The notes: a model not told the origin generated them from the sequence alone. Counted from the stretch's first letter, positions 16,848-26,003 are shown. The stretch: 64,000 nt of DNA from an uncultured Actinomycetes bacterium (GCA_903836945.1 CAILSO010000008.1:33913-97912); one strand, 5' to 3'. A program made the numbers and translations.

Positions 16848-19064
16848 TTAACCCTTATCCAAGAAATCTGAACTCTCTTCGGCCTTCAATAACGATACTT
16901 CATTAGCTAGGTTGGGAAAACTTGCCAGCGTTGGATCCTTGGAAATTAACTTGGTTGCAACGGTTCTAGCGGATTCAATTAACTCTTCATCTCGCAAAAC
17001 TCGAAGGAGACGTAAGTGCGACTTGGTTCCAGATTGTGCCTTGCCCAAAACATCACCCTCGCGACGTTGATCTAAATCGATCCGCGAAAGTTCAAAGCCA
17101 TCTAAAGTGCCGGCGACTGCTGTAAGTCTGGCCATCGCTGGCGAATCTTCACTGGCGCCAGAAACTAATAAACAAAGTCCGGGGGCGCTTCCTCGGCCAA
17201 CCCGTCCACGTAATTGATGGAGTTGTGAGACGCCAAATCGATCAGCATCCATAATCACCATCATTGTTGCATTTGGAACGTCTACGCCAACTTCGATGAC
17301 GGTTGTAGAGACCAAAACATCTATCTGACCACTTGCAAATGCCGCCATCGTTTCATCTTTAAGTTCGGCGCTTTGGCGACCATGAAGCGGCGCCAATTTC
17401 AAACCTTTTAGAGCCCCGGTTGCTAGTTCTGGTGCGAGTTCTTCAACACTTGCCATATCTCCTTCGCCAGCAAATTCCTCGGCCGATATTTCATCGCCCA
17501 TCAACTTTGCAAAAGCGATCTCTTTCTCGGTGATCTTTACCTTTGTCTCATCTCGCTCGGGTGCCACGATTCGTGGTGCAACGATGTAAGCCTGATGACC
17601 CTTCGCAACCTCTTCTCTTACCCGTTCCCAGGCGCGATCTAAATAATGAGGCTTTGCCAATACTGGAATTACGTGAGTTGTGATTGGTGATCTGCCTGAA
17701 GGAAGTTGGCGCAGCGTTGAAATATCTAGATCGCCAAAGATGGTCATCGCAACTGTGCGTGGAATAGGAGTTGCGGTCATAACTAATAGGTGTGGCGGCA
17801 ATTTAGCCTTCATTCGCAAGGCATCACGTTGTTCAACGCCAAATCGATGTTGTTCATCGACAACAACTAAAGCCAGATCCGCGAATTCAACGCCCTCGCT
17901 TAGAAGGGCATGCGTTCCTATAACAATTCCAGCTAGGCCGTTAGCAATCTGCCCTAGCGCCTCCTTCTTTGCAGCGGTACTCATGGAGCCAGTAAGAAGG
18001 GCTACTTGCGTTCCTTCACCACTTCCTTGCAACGTTCCGGCTAGAGCTAACTCGCCCAACATTTTTGTGATTGTTTTGAAATGTTGCTGCGCTAAAACTT
18101 CAGTCGGAGCGAGCAGTGCGGCTTGACCACCAGATTCAATAACCGAAAGCATTGCTCGAAGTGCGATTACCGTCTTGCCGGAACCAACTTCTCCCTGCAG
18201 CAAACGGTGCATTGGGTGGGGCTCTTGCATATCCCCTTCAATTTGCGAATTAATTTCGCGCTGACCTTCGGTAAATTTAAATGGCAATTTAGCTTCAAAG
18301 TTTGAGACCAGACCATTTGTTGAGATTTTTCGCGGCGTTGCAGCTAAAGCCTTCAATTCGGCTTTACGTTGCGCCAATACCAACTGCAATAAAATTGCTT
18401 CATCAAATGTCAACCTGGTTTTCGCAAGTTCTGCAGCTTCTGGTGATTCTGGCTCATGAATATTGAATAGCGCATCCTTCAAATTTGGATAGCCGAATTC
18501 GGTTATTACTTCTTCGGGCAAATAATCTGGAATATCATCGAGGCTATCTAAAATTATTGAAATACTGTTTGCGATCTTCCAAGATGGAAGCTTTCCGCCC
18601 GCGGGATAGACCGGGAGATATTTTCCGGCGAATTCTCCAACTGCGCTATCGACATCATCGCCATCTGGAATCAATTGATAATCCGGGTGTGAGAGTTGAC
18701 GCTTATCTTTGAACATCCCGACCTTGCCTGCGAACATTCCCTTTTTTCCGACCTTGAGTTCTTTCTCGCGCCAAATCTGATTAAAAAAGGTAAGTGACAT
18801 CTTTGCACTGCCATCGGTTACTTCAACTTCTAGAATGGTCCGGCCATTAATTCGCTTTACCGATACCTTTGATATCTCGGCAAGGACGGTTACCTCATCG
18901 CCTTCCAACAACTCAGAGATATCCGAGAGTTCACCTCGCGCCACATAACGACGCGGGTAATGCCGGAGTAAATCTTCGACGGTTTTCATTCCAAAGGTCT
19001 TATAAAAGGCCTCGGCCGTTCGATCGCCAATAACCGCCTTTAGCGGATCGGTGAGTGTGGCCAT
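16848..19064 (-). CDS. recG: ATP-dependent DNA helicase RecG
   Basis: A 738-residue helicase that regresses stalled replication forks and resolves recombination intermediates. An N-terminal OB-fold wedge (about 60-150) is followed by two RecA-like domains with Walker A GEVGSGKT near 290, the DEQHRFGVEQRD motif II near 400 and ATPIPRT motif III near 430. The C-terminal TRG region has the QLRGRVGRG motif VI. It is read from 19064 with ATG and opens the recG-rsmD-coaD set. An acidic insertion (about 515-535) lies between helicase motifs. Confidence 0.96.
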   Translation of the reverse strand: MATLTDPLKAVIGDRTAEAFYKTFGMKTVEDLLRHYPRRYVARGELSDISELLEGDEVTVLAEISKVSVKRINGRTILEVEVTDGSAKMSLTFFNQIWREKELKVGKKGMFAGKVGMFKDKRQLSHPDYQLIPDGDDVDSAVGEFAGKYLPVYPAGGKLPSWKIANSISIILDSLDDIPDYLPEEVITEFGYPNLKDALFNIHEPESPEAAELAKTRLTFDEAILLQLVLAQRKAELKALAATPRKISTNGLVSNFEAKLPFKFTEGQREINSQIEGDMQEPHPMHRLLQGEVGSGKTVIALRAMLSVIESGGQAALLAPTEVLAQQHFKTITKMLGELALAGTLQGSGEGTQVALLTGSMSTAAKKEALGQIANGLAGIVIGTHALLSEGVEFADLALVVVDEQHRFGVEQRDALRMKAKLPPHLLVMTATPIPRTVAMTIFGDLDISTLRQLPSGRSPITTHVIPVLAKPHYLDRAWERVREEVAKGHQAYIVAPRIVAPERDETKVKITEKEIAFAKLMGDEISAEEFAGEGDMASVEELAPELATGALKGLKLAPLHGRQSAELKDETMAAFASGQIDVLVSTTVIEVGVDVPNATMMVIMDADRFGVSQLHQLRGRVGRGSAPGLCLLVSGASEDSPAMARLTAVAGTLDGFELSRIDLDQRREGDVLGKAQSGTKSHLRLLRVLRDEELIESARTVATKLISKDPTLASFPNLANEVSLLKAEESSDFLDKG

Positions 19065-19199
19065 GGGGATATCTTCTCGCCAAGGAGGCCCTAAACCGCG
19101 GATTAGCCAATCCCCGCGCCTTAACGCTAATCTTGGCCCCTAGTTACAATTCACGAGTTACGAAATACGTATACGAGTTTAATTTCAAGGGAGTCAAAG

Positions 19200-19385
19200 A
19201 TGGCCTCTAACTGCGATATCTGCGGAAAAGGACCTAGCTTCGGCAACAAGGTCTCCCACTCAATGCGAAAGACTCGTCGCCGCTGGAATCCAAATATCCA
19301 ACGCATCCGCACTCTTGTTGGTGGAACACCAAAGCGCCAAAACGTTTGCTCATCTTGTCTAAAGGCTGGAAAAGTAACCCGCTAA
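19200..19385 (+). CDS. rpmB: 50S ribosomal protein L28
   Basis: A 61-residue L28 with an intact Cys4 zinc site (CDIC at 5-8 and CSSC near 51-54), the zinc-replete form of the protein. It is transcribed opposite to recG from the divergent gap 19065-19199. AAGGGAG lies 9 bases before the ATG, and the gene ends at a strong terminator, so it is monocistronic, as is usual for this gene beside recG in actinobacteria. Confidence 0.96.
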   Translation: MASNCDICGKGPSFGNKVSHSMRKTRRRWNPNIQRIRTLVGGTPKRQNVCSSCLKAGKVTR

Positions 19386-19396
19386 ATTAAAATTAC

Positions 19397-19432
19397 AAAG
19401 ACCCGAGGCGCAAAGCTTCGGGTCTTTTTTTA
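19397..19432 (+). terminator. Rho-independent terminator after rpmB
   Basis: AAAGACCCGA at 19397-19406 pairs perfectly with TCGGGTCTTT at 19418-19427 around an 11-base loop, followed by a T run. It separates rpmB from the convergent deaminase gene. Confidence 0.92.
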
Positions 19433-19435
19433 TAA

Positions 19436-20452
19436 CTAAAAAGCGGTTGTGTAACCGTTAATGGCAGGTTGTCCCCCAAGGTGAACATAGAGAACTTTGG
19501 AACCCTCTTTGAAATAACCCTCTTTAATTAAATCGATCATTGCCGCCATAGATTTACCTTCATAAACCGGATCGGTGATCATTCCCTCAAGACGCCCAAC
19601 CAACTTGATTGCCGCAATCGTGTGTTCGCTAGCAACGCCATAAATTCCATCGTGCCAGCGATCCAAAAGTACGATCTCATCGTCACGAAGTTCACGCCCT
19701 AGTTCGATCAACTTTGCTGTGCGAGTTGCAATGCGCTTGATTTGATCCCAAGTCTTTTCAACTGTAGCTGAAGCGTCGATTCCAATAATGTCTTGAGCAC
19801 GATTGCTGTGCGCAAGGCCAGCGATCATTCCGCCTTGGGAAGAGCCGGTTACCGAACAAACAATAAAATTATCGAATTTAAAGCCAAGATCCTCCTCTTG
19901 ATCTTCCAATTCAAAAGCCCAACCGGCAAAACCATGGCCACCTAATTCGTGATCCGAGGCACCGGCTGGAATTGCGTAAGGCTTTCCGCCCCTTGCAATT
20001 ACATCTGCAATTGCCTCTTCCCATGACTTTCTAAAACCGATATCAAAACCAGCAGGATCTAGGCGAACTTCAGCTCCCATGATTCGGCTAAGTAAAATAT
20101 TTCCAGTTTTCTCATAATTAACTTCATCCCAATCAACCCAGTGCTCTTGCACGAGTACGCACTTAAGACCTAAGTGGGCTGCAACTGCCGCAACTTGTCT
20201 TGTGTGATTTGATTGAACGCCACCGATTGAGACCAAGGTGTCGCAACCTTTGGCAATTGCATCCGCCGCAAGATATTCAAGTTTGCGAGTCTTATTTCCA
20301 CCATAGGCAAGGCCTGAATTCACATCTTCGCGCTTAGCCCAAATCTCAACTTTGCCGCCAAGATGTTCGGTGAGGCGATCAAGTCGTTGGAGTGGAGATG
20401 GACCAAAGGTTAATTTTTCCTTTGGAAAAGATTCAAGTTTAGATCTGGACAT
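19436..20452 (-). CDS. acdS: ACC deaminase / D-cysteine desulfhydrase family PLP enzyme
   Basis: 338 residues, the exact length of Pseudomonas ACC deaminase, and closely similar along its length ([50 protein letters not shown]). The PLP lysine is Lys54 and the carbanion-side Ser81 is present. The positions known to separate true ACC deaminase from D-cysteine desulfhydrase (Glu295 and Leu322 in Pseudomonas) are conserved as Glu298 and Leu325. The predicted reaction is 1-aminocyclopropane-1-carboxylate to 2-oxobutanoate and ammonia. A second activity on D-cysteine or D-serine cannot be excluded. AAAGGA lies upstream of the ATG. The gene is monocistronic and ends against the rpmB terminator. Confidence 0.88.
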   Translation of the reverse strand: MSRSKLESFPKEKLTFGPSPLQRLDRLTEHLGGKVEIWAKREDVNSGLAYGGNKTRKLEYLAADAIAKGCDTLVSIGGVQSNHTRQVAAVAAHLGLKCVLVQEHWVDWDEVNYEKTGNILLSRIMGAEVRLDPAGFDIGFRKSWEEAIADVIARGGKPYAIPAGASDHELGGHGFAGWAFELEDQEEDLGFKFDNFIVCSVTGSSQGGMIAGLAHSNRAQDIIGIDASATVEKTWDQIKRIATRTAKLIELGRELRDDEIVLLDRWHDGIYGVASEHTIAAIKLVGRLEGMITDPVYEGKSMAAMIDLIKEGYFKEGSKVLYVHLGGQPAINGYTTAF

Positions 20453-20474
20453 CGGGTAATCCTTTCAGGATTTA

Positions 20475-21407
20475 TTAGAAATGGCTATAACCAGCGGCTT
20501 TTATATTTGAAAGATTTAATATTTCAACGCCAGTACCGCTAACAACCTTGCCTATGACGATTGCACCACTTGGAACCTTATTTGAAGTCGTGGCAACGAA
20601 AGCATGATCCTCGCCGCCATTTAAAATCCACTCCCAAACATCATTGCCAGATTGCTCGGCAAGAAATGAGAGCGTGCCAAACCCAGGCAGAGCCGCAAAT
20701 AATTCTGGATCAATCTCTATTCTAACTCCCGAGGCCGTAGCAATATGGTCAAGTTCTGAGAGCAAACCATCACTTACATCAGACATGGAGTTAACTAAAT
20801 ATTCAGGCTGAGCAAAGTCTTTGGCCATTGCGTAATTTAGATTCGGCTTTTTATGAGCTTTTATAAATGGGGAGTCGGTAAATCCAGCCTTTAATTCAAA
20901 TAACCCTGCCGCCGAATTGCCGGTGAGATTGGAAAGGATCACTAAGTCGCCAACCTTTGCGCCCGACCTCGTTATAGGTTTTGTAACCTCGCCAATAGCC
21001 GAAATAGAAATAACCAACTGATCAGCTTTGGAGATATCGCCACCAATTACTTGTGCGCCAACTAAATCGGCCTCGCTCTTTATTCCTTGCGCGAGCTCTT
21101 TGATTTGTGGAATTGAAAAATCTTTTGTTAGACCAACGCTGACCAGAAGGTATTTTGCCTGCGCCCCCATCGCATAAATGTCAGCGAGATTTGCGGCGGC
21201 AATCTTGGCCCCAATTTCATGCAGGGAGGACCATCTGCGATCGAAGTGCACACCTTCAACTGCCATATCTGCGGCGGCAACAATGTTTGGCGAGCTGCTT
21301 TGAAAAACTGCCGCATCATCGCCAATCGTAACTATGAGTTGTGGGTTGGGCTTGGCAAAGATCTGCGCGAGTGCACTTATTAACTCGCCCTCACTTGCCA
21401 TGTCCAC
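20475..21407 (-). CDS. thiL: Thiamine-monophosphate kinase
   Basis: A 310-residue AIR-synthase-fold kinase that converts thiamine monophosphate to the diphosphate cofactor. Motifs: TIGDDAAVF near 27, DMAVEGVHFDRRW near 47, VIGGDIS near 120 and SDVSDGLLSELDHIA near 205, which carry the Mg2+-binding aspartates. The frame stays open upstream through a repetitive NLSR-encoding tract that is not part of the family. I chose GTG at 21407, with AGGAAGG 5-6 bases upstream; the ATG two codons later is equally possible. Confidence 0.93.
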   Translation of the reverse strand: MDMASEGELISALAQIFAKPNPQLIVTIGDDAAVFQSSSPNIVAAADMAVEGVHFDRRWSSLHEIGAKIAAANLADIYAMGAQAKYLLVSVGLTKDFSIPQIKELAQGIKSEADLVGAQVIGGDISKADQLVISISAIGEVTKPITRSGAKVGDLVILSNLTGNSAAGLFELKAGFTDSPFIKAHKKPNLNYAMAKDFAQPEYLVNSMSDVSDGLLSELDHIATASGVRIEIDPELFAALPGFGTLSFLAEQSGNDVWEWILNGGEDHAFVATTSNKVPSGAIVIGKVVSGTGVEILNLSNIKAAGYSHF

Positions 21408-21430
21408 CCGCGCCTTCCTATTCAATGTCT

Positions 21431-21478
21431 TGCTCAAATTCCTGCTCAAATTCCTGCTCAAATTCCTGCTCAAATTCC
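21431..21478. repeat. 12-bp tandem repeat, four perfect copies, upstream of thiL
   Basis: Four exact head-to-tail copies of TGCTCAAATTCC. On the thiL strand each unit reads GGAATTTGAGCA and contributes an AGCAGGAA Shine-Dalgarno-like motif at the unit junctions. The block sits 24 bases before the thiL start in the divergent gap with the Lrp-domain gene. Perfect copies indicate recent or ongoing slippage. Confidence 0.95.
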
Positions 21479-21596
21479 TGACGAAAACTAGTTCCAAACC
21501 TAACTCTAGACGCGGTAACCTTAACTCCTGCAATCACAGTGCCGTGGATTGAAGAATTAAAGGTAGCTTTAACTCAGAATTAAGGGAGAAATCCAA

Positions 21597-21833
21597 ATGT
21601 CAGTACAGGTATACATCCTCATTCAAACTGAAGTTGGCAAGGCATCAAGTGTTGCTAAGACTGTTGGCGCAATCCCTGGCGTGACCCTCGCTGAAGGCGT
21701 AACCGGTCCTTACGATGTAATCATGCGCGCTGAATCTCCAAGTATGGAAGAACTCGGCCGCGCTGTTCTATCCAAGGTGCAGAGCGTTCCAGGAATTACC
21801 CGCACACTTACTTGCCCTGTAACTTCTTACTAG
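21597..21833 (+). CDS. Solo Lrp/AsnC ligand-binding (RAM) domain protein
   Basis: A 78-residue protein that consists only of the Lrp/AsnC C-terminal regulatory domain: VYILIQTEVGKASSVAKTV, then GPYDVIMRAES and VPGITRTLTCPV. There is no helix-turn-helix DNA-binding domain. Such solo RAM domains form rings that bind small effectors, often amino acids, and are common in actinobacteria beside ddl-thiL. The role is unassigned. AGGGAGAA precedes the ATG. Confidence 0.88.
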   Translation: MSVQVYILIQTEVGKASSVAKTVGAIPGVTLAEGVTGPYDVIMRAESPSMEELGRAVLSKVQSVPGITRTLTCPVTSY

Positions 21834-21855
21834 TTTTTTTAGTATTTTTAAAAAC

Positions 21856-22893
21856 TTAGCGAGTTACATCTAGCGGACGAGTGATCGCCGCTTCAATAAG
21901 CTTAGTTATTAATTCCGTATAACCAATTCCGCCGGCTTGCCACAACTTTGGAAATACTGAAGTTGCGGTAAAGCCCGGCATGGTATTAATTTCATTAATA
22001 ATTATTTCACTTCCAGTATAAAAGAAATCAACTCGAGCCAATCCCTCACAACAAAGCGCGTTAAAGGCTGTTGTTGCGGCATCTTGAATAGCTTCGGTTA
22101 CGCCAAATGGCAATTTAACCGGTGTAATTAACTCTGTTGAGTCATCTAAATATTTAGCTTCAAAATCATAGAACTCATGGTTGCCCAGAATCTTAATTTC
22201 GCCAAGCGGTGAGGCTAAGGCAACGCCATTGACTTGAATGACTGCACATTCGATCTCGCGCCCGACAATTGCGCTTTCGATCATAACTTTTGTGTCATAT
22301 TCAAATGCGAAGTTGATTGCCTTCTTTAACTCATCAGCCTTTTTAACCTTGCTTGTGCCACGTGAAGATCCAGAACGAGCCGGTTTAACAAATAGCGGAT
22401 TGCCGTATTTTGTCGCATCGGCCAAGATGCGAAGTTCATCAATTAACCAATCACTCTGTTGAATCACCATTCCGGGAGCCACAGATAATCCGTGTGCCTC
22501 AAAGATTGGCTTGGCAAAAGATTTATCCATGCCGGTTGCCGAAGCTAGTACGCCCGACCCAACATATTTAATGCCCGCCATCTCGCATTGACCTTGAAAG
22601 GTGCCATCCTCGCCGTAAGGTCCATGTAGAACTGGAAAGAGTAGGTCAACATCTAATTGATCGATCGTGGTCTGCGGCAAATCTTCAGAGATGGTTGGCA
22701 GGTTCTTGCCATCAATAGTTAATTTGTAATCCTCTGGTGGCAAGACCCACTTGCCGGCTTTGGTAATTCCAATTAAAACTGGCTCGTAGATATCGCGATC
22801 TATCGCAGAGAGAACACCATTTGCTGAAATACAAGAGATTTCATGCTCACTAGATTTTCCGCCAGCAACAATTCCAACTTTAAGTTTTGCCAC
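21856..22893 (-). CDS. ddl: D-alanine--D-alanine ligase
   Basis: A 345-residue ATP-grasp ligase that makes the D-Ala-D-Ala terminus of the peptidoglycan stem. Signature segments: GGKSSEHEISCISA near 12, HGPYGEDGTFQG near 89, KPARSGSSRGTSKV near 172, and EINTMPGFTATSVFPKL near 303, which holds the Mg2+ ligand Asn/Glu residues. It is 2 bases after gpsA in the plsC-gpsA-ddl operon, the mycobacterial order. Confidence 0.96.
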   Translation of the reverse strand: MAKLKVGIVAGGKSSEHEISCISANGVLSAIDRDIYEPVLIGITKAGKWVLPPEDYKLTIDGKNLPTISEDLPQTTIDQLDVDLLFPVLHGPYGEDGTFQGQCEMAGIKYVGSGVLASATGMDKSFAKPIFEAHGLSVAPGMVIQQSDWLIDELRILADATKYGNPLFVKPARSGSSRGTSKVKKADELKKAINFAFEYDTKVMIESAIVGREIECAVIQVNGVALASPLGEIKILGNHEFYDFEAKYLDDSTELITPVKLPFGVTEAIQDAATTAFNALCCEGLARVDFFYTGSEIIINEINTMPGFTATSVFPKLWQAGGIGYTELITKLIEAAITRPLDVTR

Positions 22894-22895
22894 GA

Positions 22896-23894
22896 TTAAA
22901 TCTCAGCTCGCATAGATACCGTCATAATCCGGGTCATTGCATCAACTGGAGTAATTCGATCTTGTACAACGTCGGCAACTACTTCAATGATCGGTACTTC
23001 TACCCCAACTCGGTGTGCCAACTCTTGAATCGCGGCAGCTGAGGCAACACCCTCAACGGTCTTTGAAACTTGGGCCCGCGCGGTTGCCATATTTCCACTG
23101 CGTCCAAGGGCTTCACCGAAAGTTCTATTTCTAGAAAGGCCCGACCCGCACGAGGCAACTAAATCGCCCATACCTGCGAGGCCTAAGAAGGTGAGTGGAT
23201 CTGCGCCATAACCATTTCCAAATCTTGCTACTTCTGAAAGTCCGCGAGTGATAATCATTGCCTGGGTATTTTCGCCAAGGTCAAGGCCAATCGCCATACC
23301 AACGGCAAGTGCGATTACCGATTTAGCAGCGCCGGCTAATTCACAACCAACTAAATCTTGTGATGGGTAAACGCGGAAATAAGGTGTTGTGAAAATATCG
23401 ATCATTAACTTTGATACCAGGGCGTTTGAAGATGCGGCCACCGCGCCAGATGGTTGACGAAGAGACATCTCCCCCGCCAAGTTCGGGCCGGTTATCAAAC
23501 CAAGTTGCTCGGGTGAAGTTCCTAGAATCTCGGTTACGACTTCAGTCATGCGCATCTGACTATGGGCTTCGATGCCCTTAAGCGTTGAAATTATCGGCAA
23601 GTGCTTTGGGAAATTATCCTTCCAAAGCTCTAAGTTTTCGCGAAGTGATTGCGCGGGGATTGCTAAAACGATCGCCGATCCGAAATCAAAGGCCTCTTGT
23701 ATATTCGTTGTTGCAAGTAAATTATCTGGAAGTTTCACACCAGGCAAGAATTTATTATTAGTGTGAGTTGAATTTATCTCGGAAACTACATCGCTATTGC
23801 GACCCCAAATCAAAACCTCTTGGCCAGCATCGCATAGCACTTGCCCAAGGGTGCTACCCCAAGCGCCAGCGCCAAGTACTGCGATCTTCGCCAT
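22896..23894 (-). CDS. gpsA: Glycerol-3-phosphate dehydrogenase [NAD(P)+]
   Basis: A 332-residue enzyme that reduces dihydroxyacetone phosphate to sn-glycerol 3-phosphate for phospholipid synthesis. The Rossmann motif GAGAWGSTLG is at 8-17. Further motifs are STLKGIE near 103, GPNLAGE near 138 and the catalytic Lys region ELAGAAKSVIALAVG near 187. It lies between plsC, which uses its product, and ddl. Confidence 0.96.
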   Translation of the reverse strand: MAKIAVLGAGAWGSTLGQVLCDAGQEVLIWGRNSDVVSEINSTHTNNKFLPGVKLPDNLLATTNIQEAFDFGSAIVLAIPAQSLRENLELWKDNFPKHLPIISTLKGIEAHSQMRMTEVVTEILGTSPEQLGLITGPNLAGEMSLRQPSGAVAASSNALVSKLMIDIFTTPYFRVYPSQDLVGCELAGAAKSVIALAVGMAIGLDLGENTQAMIITRGLSEVARFGNGYGADPLTFLGLAGMGDLVASCGSGLSRNRTFGEALGRSGNMATARAQVSKTVEGVASAAAIQELAHRVGVEVPIIEVVADVVQDRITPVDAMTRIMTVSMRAEI

Positions 23895-23905
23895 CTACTA
23901 CTTCC

Positions 23906-24703
23906 CTACTTCTCGAACTTCTTCTTATTTTGCGCCTTCAAATAATTACCAGTTCTAGGCAGCTCTGATTTATGAGGATCAAAGATCTGCGCCGGAGCCG
24001 ATTCTCCCCTAATTTCCTCTAGGAGTTTAGTTATTGCAGCCATTATCGCTGCCGTTGCCTCGACTAGCGCCCTTGGATCATCTGACTTACCCGCCCATTT
24101 TGAGAGATCGACCGGTTTTCCAGCCCAGATTGAAATCTTCGTCCGGCGCCAGAAGACAATCTTCTTGCTATAGCGCGGCATTAAATTTTGATCGCCCCAC
24201 TGCGCAAAAGGGATTACCGGTGCGCCACTAATTAGCGCCAATCTTGCAATTCCAGTCTTGGCAACCATCGGCCATAAATTTTCATCGCGCGTTAGCGTTC
24301 CTTCTGGGTATACCCCAAGACAGTGACCTAACTCCAAGATCTTAAGCGCCTGATCAATCGCATGTGAGGCCTTATCACTCTCGCGAGCCACCGGGACCTG
24401 TCCTGCGTTGTAAACGATTCGGCCGATTACCGGAACTTTAAATACCGATTCCTTACCCAAGTATCTTGGCGCCCGGCCATTTTCATAAAGATACTGGGCC
24501 CACAAAAGCACATCGATATAACTCATGTGATTACAAGCAACAATTACTGGGCCGGATTTAGGCAGATTTTCCATACCGCGCCAGTCACGTTTAGTTAGCG
24601 CCTTCAAAATTGGGATGACAATCGCTGAACAAATTCTAAATGTTCGATTTGTACCGAGTGGCTTTCCCGATGGCGCAGTGAAAGTTCGATTTAACTCGCG
24701 CAT
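23906..24703 (-). CDS. plsC: 1-acyl-sn-glycerol-3-phosphate acyltransferase
   Basis: A 265-residue membrane-associated acyltransferase that turns lysophosphatidic acid into phosphatidic acid. The catalytic HX4D motif is NHMSYID near 57, and the glycerol-phosphate-binding motif YPEGTLTRD is near 133. A hydrophobic stretch at about 24-38 may anchor it to the membrane. The C-terminal ~25 residues are basic (LKAQNKKKFEK). TAAGAT lies 6 bases before the ATG. It heads the plsC-gpsA-ddl operon. Confidence 0.93.
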   Translation of the reverse strand: MRELNRTFTAPSGKPLGTNRTFRICSAIVIPILKALTKRDWRGMENLPKSGPVIVACNHMSYIDVLLWAQYLYENGRAPRYLGKESVFKVPVIGRIVYNAGQVPVARESDKASHAIDQALKILELGHCLGVYPEGTLTRDENLWPMVAKTGIARLALISGAPVIPFAQWGDQNLMPRYSKKIVFWRRTKISIWAGKPVDLSKWAGKSDDPRALVEATAAIMAAITKLLEEIRGESAPAQIFDPHKSELPRTGNYLKAQNKKKFEK

Positions 24704-24709
24704 GAACCT

Positions 24710-24715
24710 ATCTTA
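24710..24715 (-). promoter_or_regulatory. -10 element of plsC-gpsA-ddl
   Basis: TAAGAT on the minus strand, 6 bases before the plsC ATG (24703). Leaderless spacing; the hup terminator lies just upstream. Confidence 0.5.
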
Positions 24716-24731
24716 ATAATGAAACCTCAAA

Positions 24732-24762
24732 TAAAAAAGCGGGGCCCATGGTGGCCCCCGCT
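24732..24762 (-). terminator. Rho-independent terminator after hup
   Basis: Read on the minus strand, AGCGGGGGCC pairs with GGCCCCGCT (one bulged base) around a short loop, and a run of T follows. It ends the HU gene 14 bases after its stop and insulates the plsC operon. Confidence 0.88.
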
Positions 24763-24775
24763 AAATTATTATTAA

Positions 24776-25198
24776 TTACTTGCGCTTCTTTGCAACTTTC
24801 TTTGCAACTTTCTTTGCAGCCTTCTTAGGTGCTGACTTCTTAGCGGCCTTCTTTGGAGCAGCCTTAGCAGCCTTAACTGGTGCAGCCTTTACAGGTGGCT
24901 TTGGAGCAGCATCAAGCTTGCGTGCGCCTGAGATAACTTCCTTAAGTGACTTTGCAGGAAGGAAACGAACCTTCTTGCTTGCCTTGATTTGAATGGTTTC
25001 GCCAGTGAATGGGTTGCGACCCTTACGAGCTGGGCGATCAACCTTCTTGAACTTACCGAAATCATTGATCATTACATCTTCGCCCTTTGAGATGGTGCGA
25101 ATGATTGTGTCGAAAACGATATCTACAGAGCGAGCTGCTTCCTTCTTGTTGTTATCGAAGTGTGGCGCAAGCGCTGCGATGAACTGGGCCTTGTTCAT
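24776..25198 (-). CDS. hup: HU-family nucleoid protein with Lys/Ala-rich tail
   Basis: 140 residues. The first ~92 are a classic HU fold (MNKAQFIAALAPHF, INDFGKFKKVDRPARKGRNPFTGE with the DNA-binding arm). The remainder is a Lys/Ala/Pro tail with KKAAKK and KKVAKK repeats, like mycobacterial HupB and eukaryotic H1. It binds and compacts DNA. The gene is monocistronic between leuD and plsC, with AAGGGG before its ATG and a terminator behind it. Confidence 0.95.
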   Translation of the reverse strand: MNKAQFIAALAPHFDNNKKEAARSVDIVFDTIIRTISKGEDVMINDFGKFKKVDRPARKGRNPFTGETIQIKASKKVRFLPAKSLKEVISGARKLDAAPKPPVKAAPVKAAKAAPKKAAKKSAPKKAAKKVAKKVAKKRK

Positions 25199-25223
25199 TA
25201 ATTCCCCTTATTTACGCGTAAAT

Positions 25224-25241
25224 GTTAAACGTTCGTTTAAC
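25224..25241. promoter_or_regulatory. Perfect inverted repeat in the hup leader
   Basis: GTTAAACG at 25224-25231 and CGTTTAAC at 25234-25241 form a perfect 8-bp inverted repeat with a TT spacer, ending 26 bases upstream of the hup ATG. It could be an operator or an RNA hairpin. No known regulator consensus was matched. Confidence 0.5.
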
Positions 25242-25346
25242 GTGAATCGAAATCTACGCGCGCAAAAGAGGTTAAACCCGCATTTTTTAGGGTGTGTCGC
25301 AATTTATGATTTTTATAAATTAATAAAAGTTGCACTTTTTATGCGT

Positions 25347-25375
25347 AAAAAACTCTAAATAATTACTTTAGAGTT
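25347..25375 (-). terminator. Terminator after leuCD
   Basis: On the minus strand AACTCTAAA pairs with TTTAGAGTT and is followed by a T run. It is preceded by another inverted repeat (TTCACTTTG/CAAAGTGAA) directly behind the leuD stop. Confidence 0.85.
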
Positions 25376-25403
25376 CACTTTGATTGAATTTCACAAAGTG
25401 AAA

Positions 25404-26003
25404 TTAAGAGAGCGCCGGAATGGTTTTAGGCTTAAAAGCAGCTCTTTTCGCCTCAAATGCTGAGACTTCATCGATCTTTTTCATTGTTAGACCAATATCA
25501 TCAAGCCCTTCCATCAAACGCCAGCGGGTGTAATCATCAATCTCAAAGTAGATGGATTTGCCGGAGTAAGAAACCGTTTTGCTCTCTAGATCAACAGTGA
25601 GTTCTGTCTTTGGATCGCTCTCAATTGCGCTCCAGATCGCTTCGACTTCTCCTTGTGGCAATACAACTGTTAGGAGTCCAGCCTTCTGGGAATTTCCGCG
25701 GAAGATATCGGCAAAACGGCTTGAGATAACAACCTTAAATCCATAGTTTTGCAGCGCCCAGACGGCATGCTCTCTTGAAGAGCCGGTTCCAAAATCAACG
25801 CCCGCTACCAAGATCGTCGCTCCGCTAAATTCTGGTTTATTTAAAACAAATTCTGGATCGTTTCGCCAAGCGCCAAAGAGGCCATCTTCAAATCCGCTCT
25901 TGGTAACGCGCTTTAAATAGACGGCTGGAATGATTTGATCGGTATCAACATTTGAACGGCGAAGCGGAAGCACGCTTCCGGTATGTGAAATATATTTATC
26001 CAT
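25404..26003 (-). CDS. leuD: 3-isopropylmalate dehydratase small subunit
   Basis: A 199-residue swivelling-domain subunit of isopropylmalate isomerase in leucine synthesis. Features: [18 protein letters not shown] near 14, [17 protein letters not shown] near 67 (the substrate-binding loop) and [17 protein letters not shown] near 94. It is 27 bases behind leuC and is followed by a terminator. It acts as a LeuC-LeuD heterodimer. Confidence 0.96.
   Translation of the reverse strand: MDKYISHTGSVLPLRRSNVDTDQIIPAVYLKRVTKSGFEDGLFGAWRNDPEFVLNKPEFSGATILVAGVDFGTGSSREHAVWALQNYGFKVVISSRFADIFRGNSQKAGLLTVVLPQGEVEAIWSAIESDPKTELTVDLESKTVSYSGKSIYFEIDDYTRWRLMEGLDDIGLTMKKIDEVSAFEAKRAAFKPKTIPALS

Noticed and set aside
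21431..21478. Four regular repeats considered as a CRISPR remnant
   Set aside because: Units are 12 bp, adjoining, with no spacers, and no cas genes are present.
20475..21533. N-terminal NLSR-repeat extension of ThiL
   Set aside because: It arises from the 12-bp repeat in an open frame; the family starts at MASEGELI and a Shine-Dalgarno lies after the repeat.
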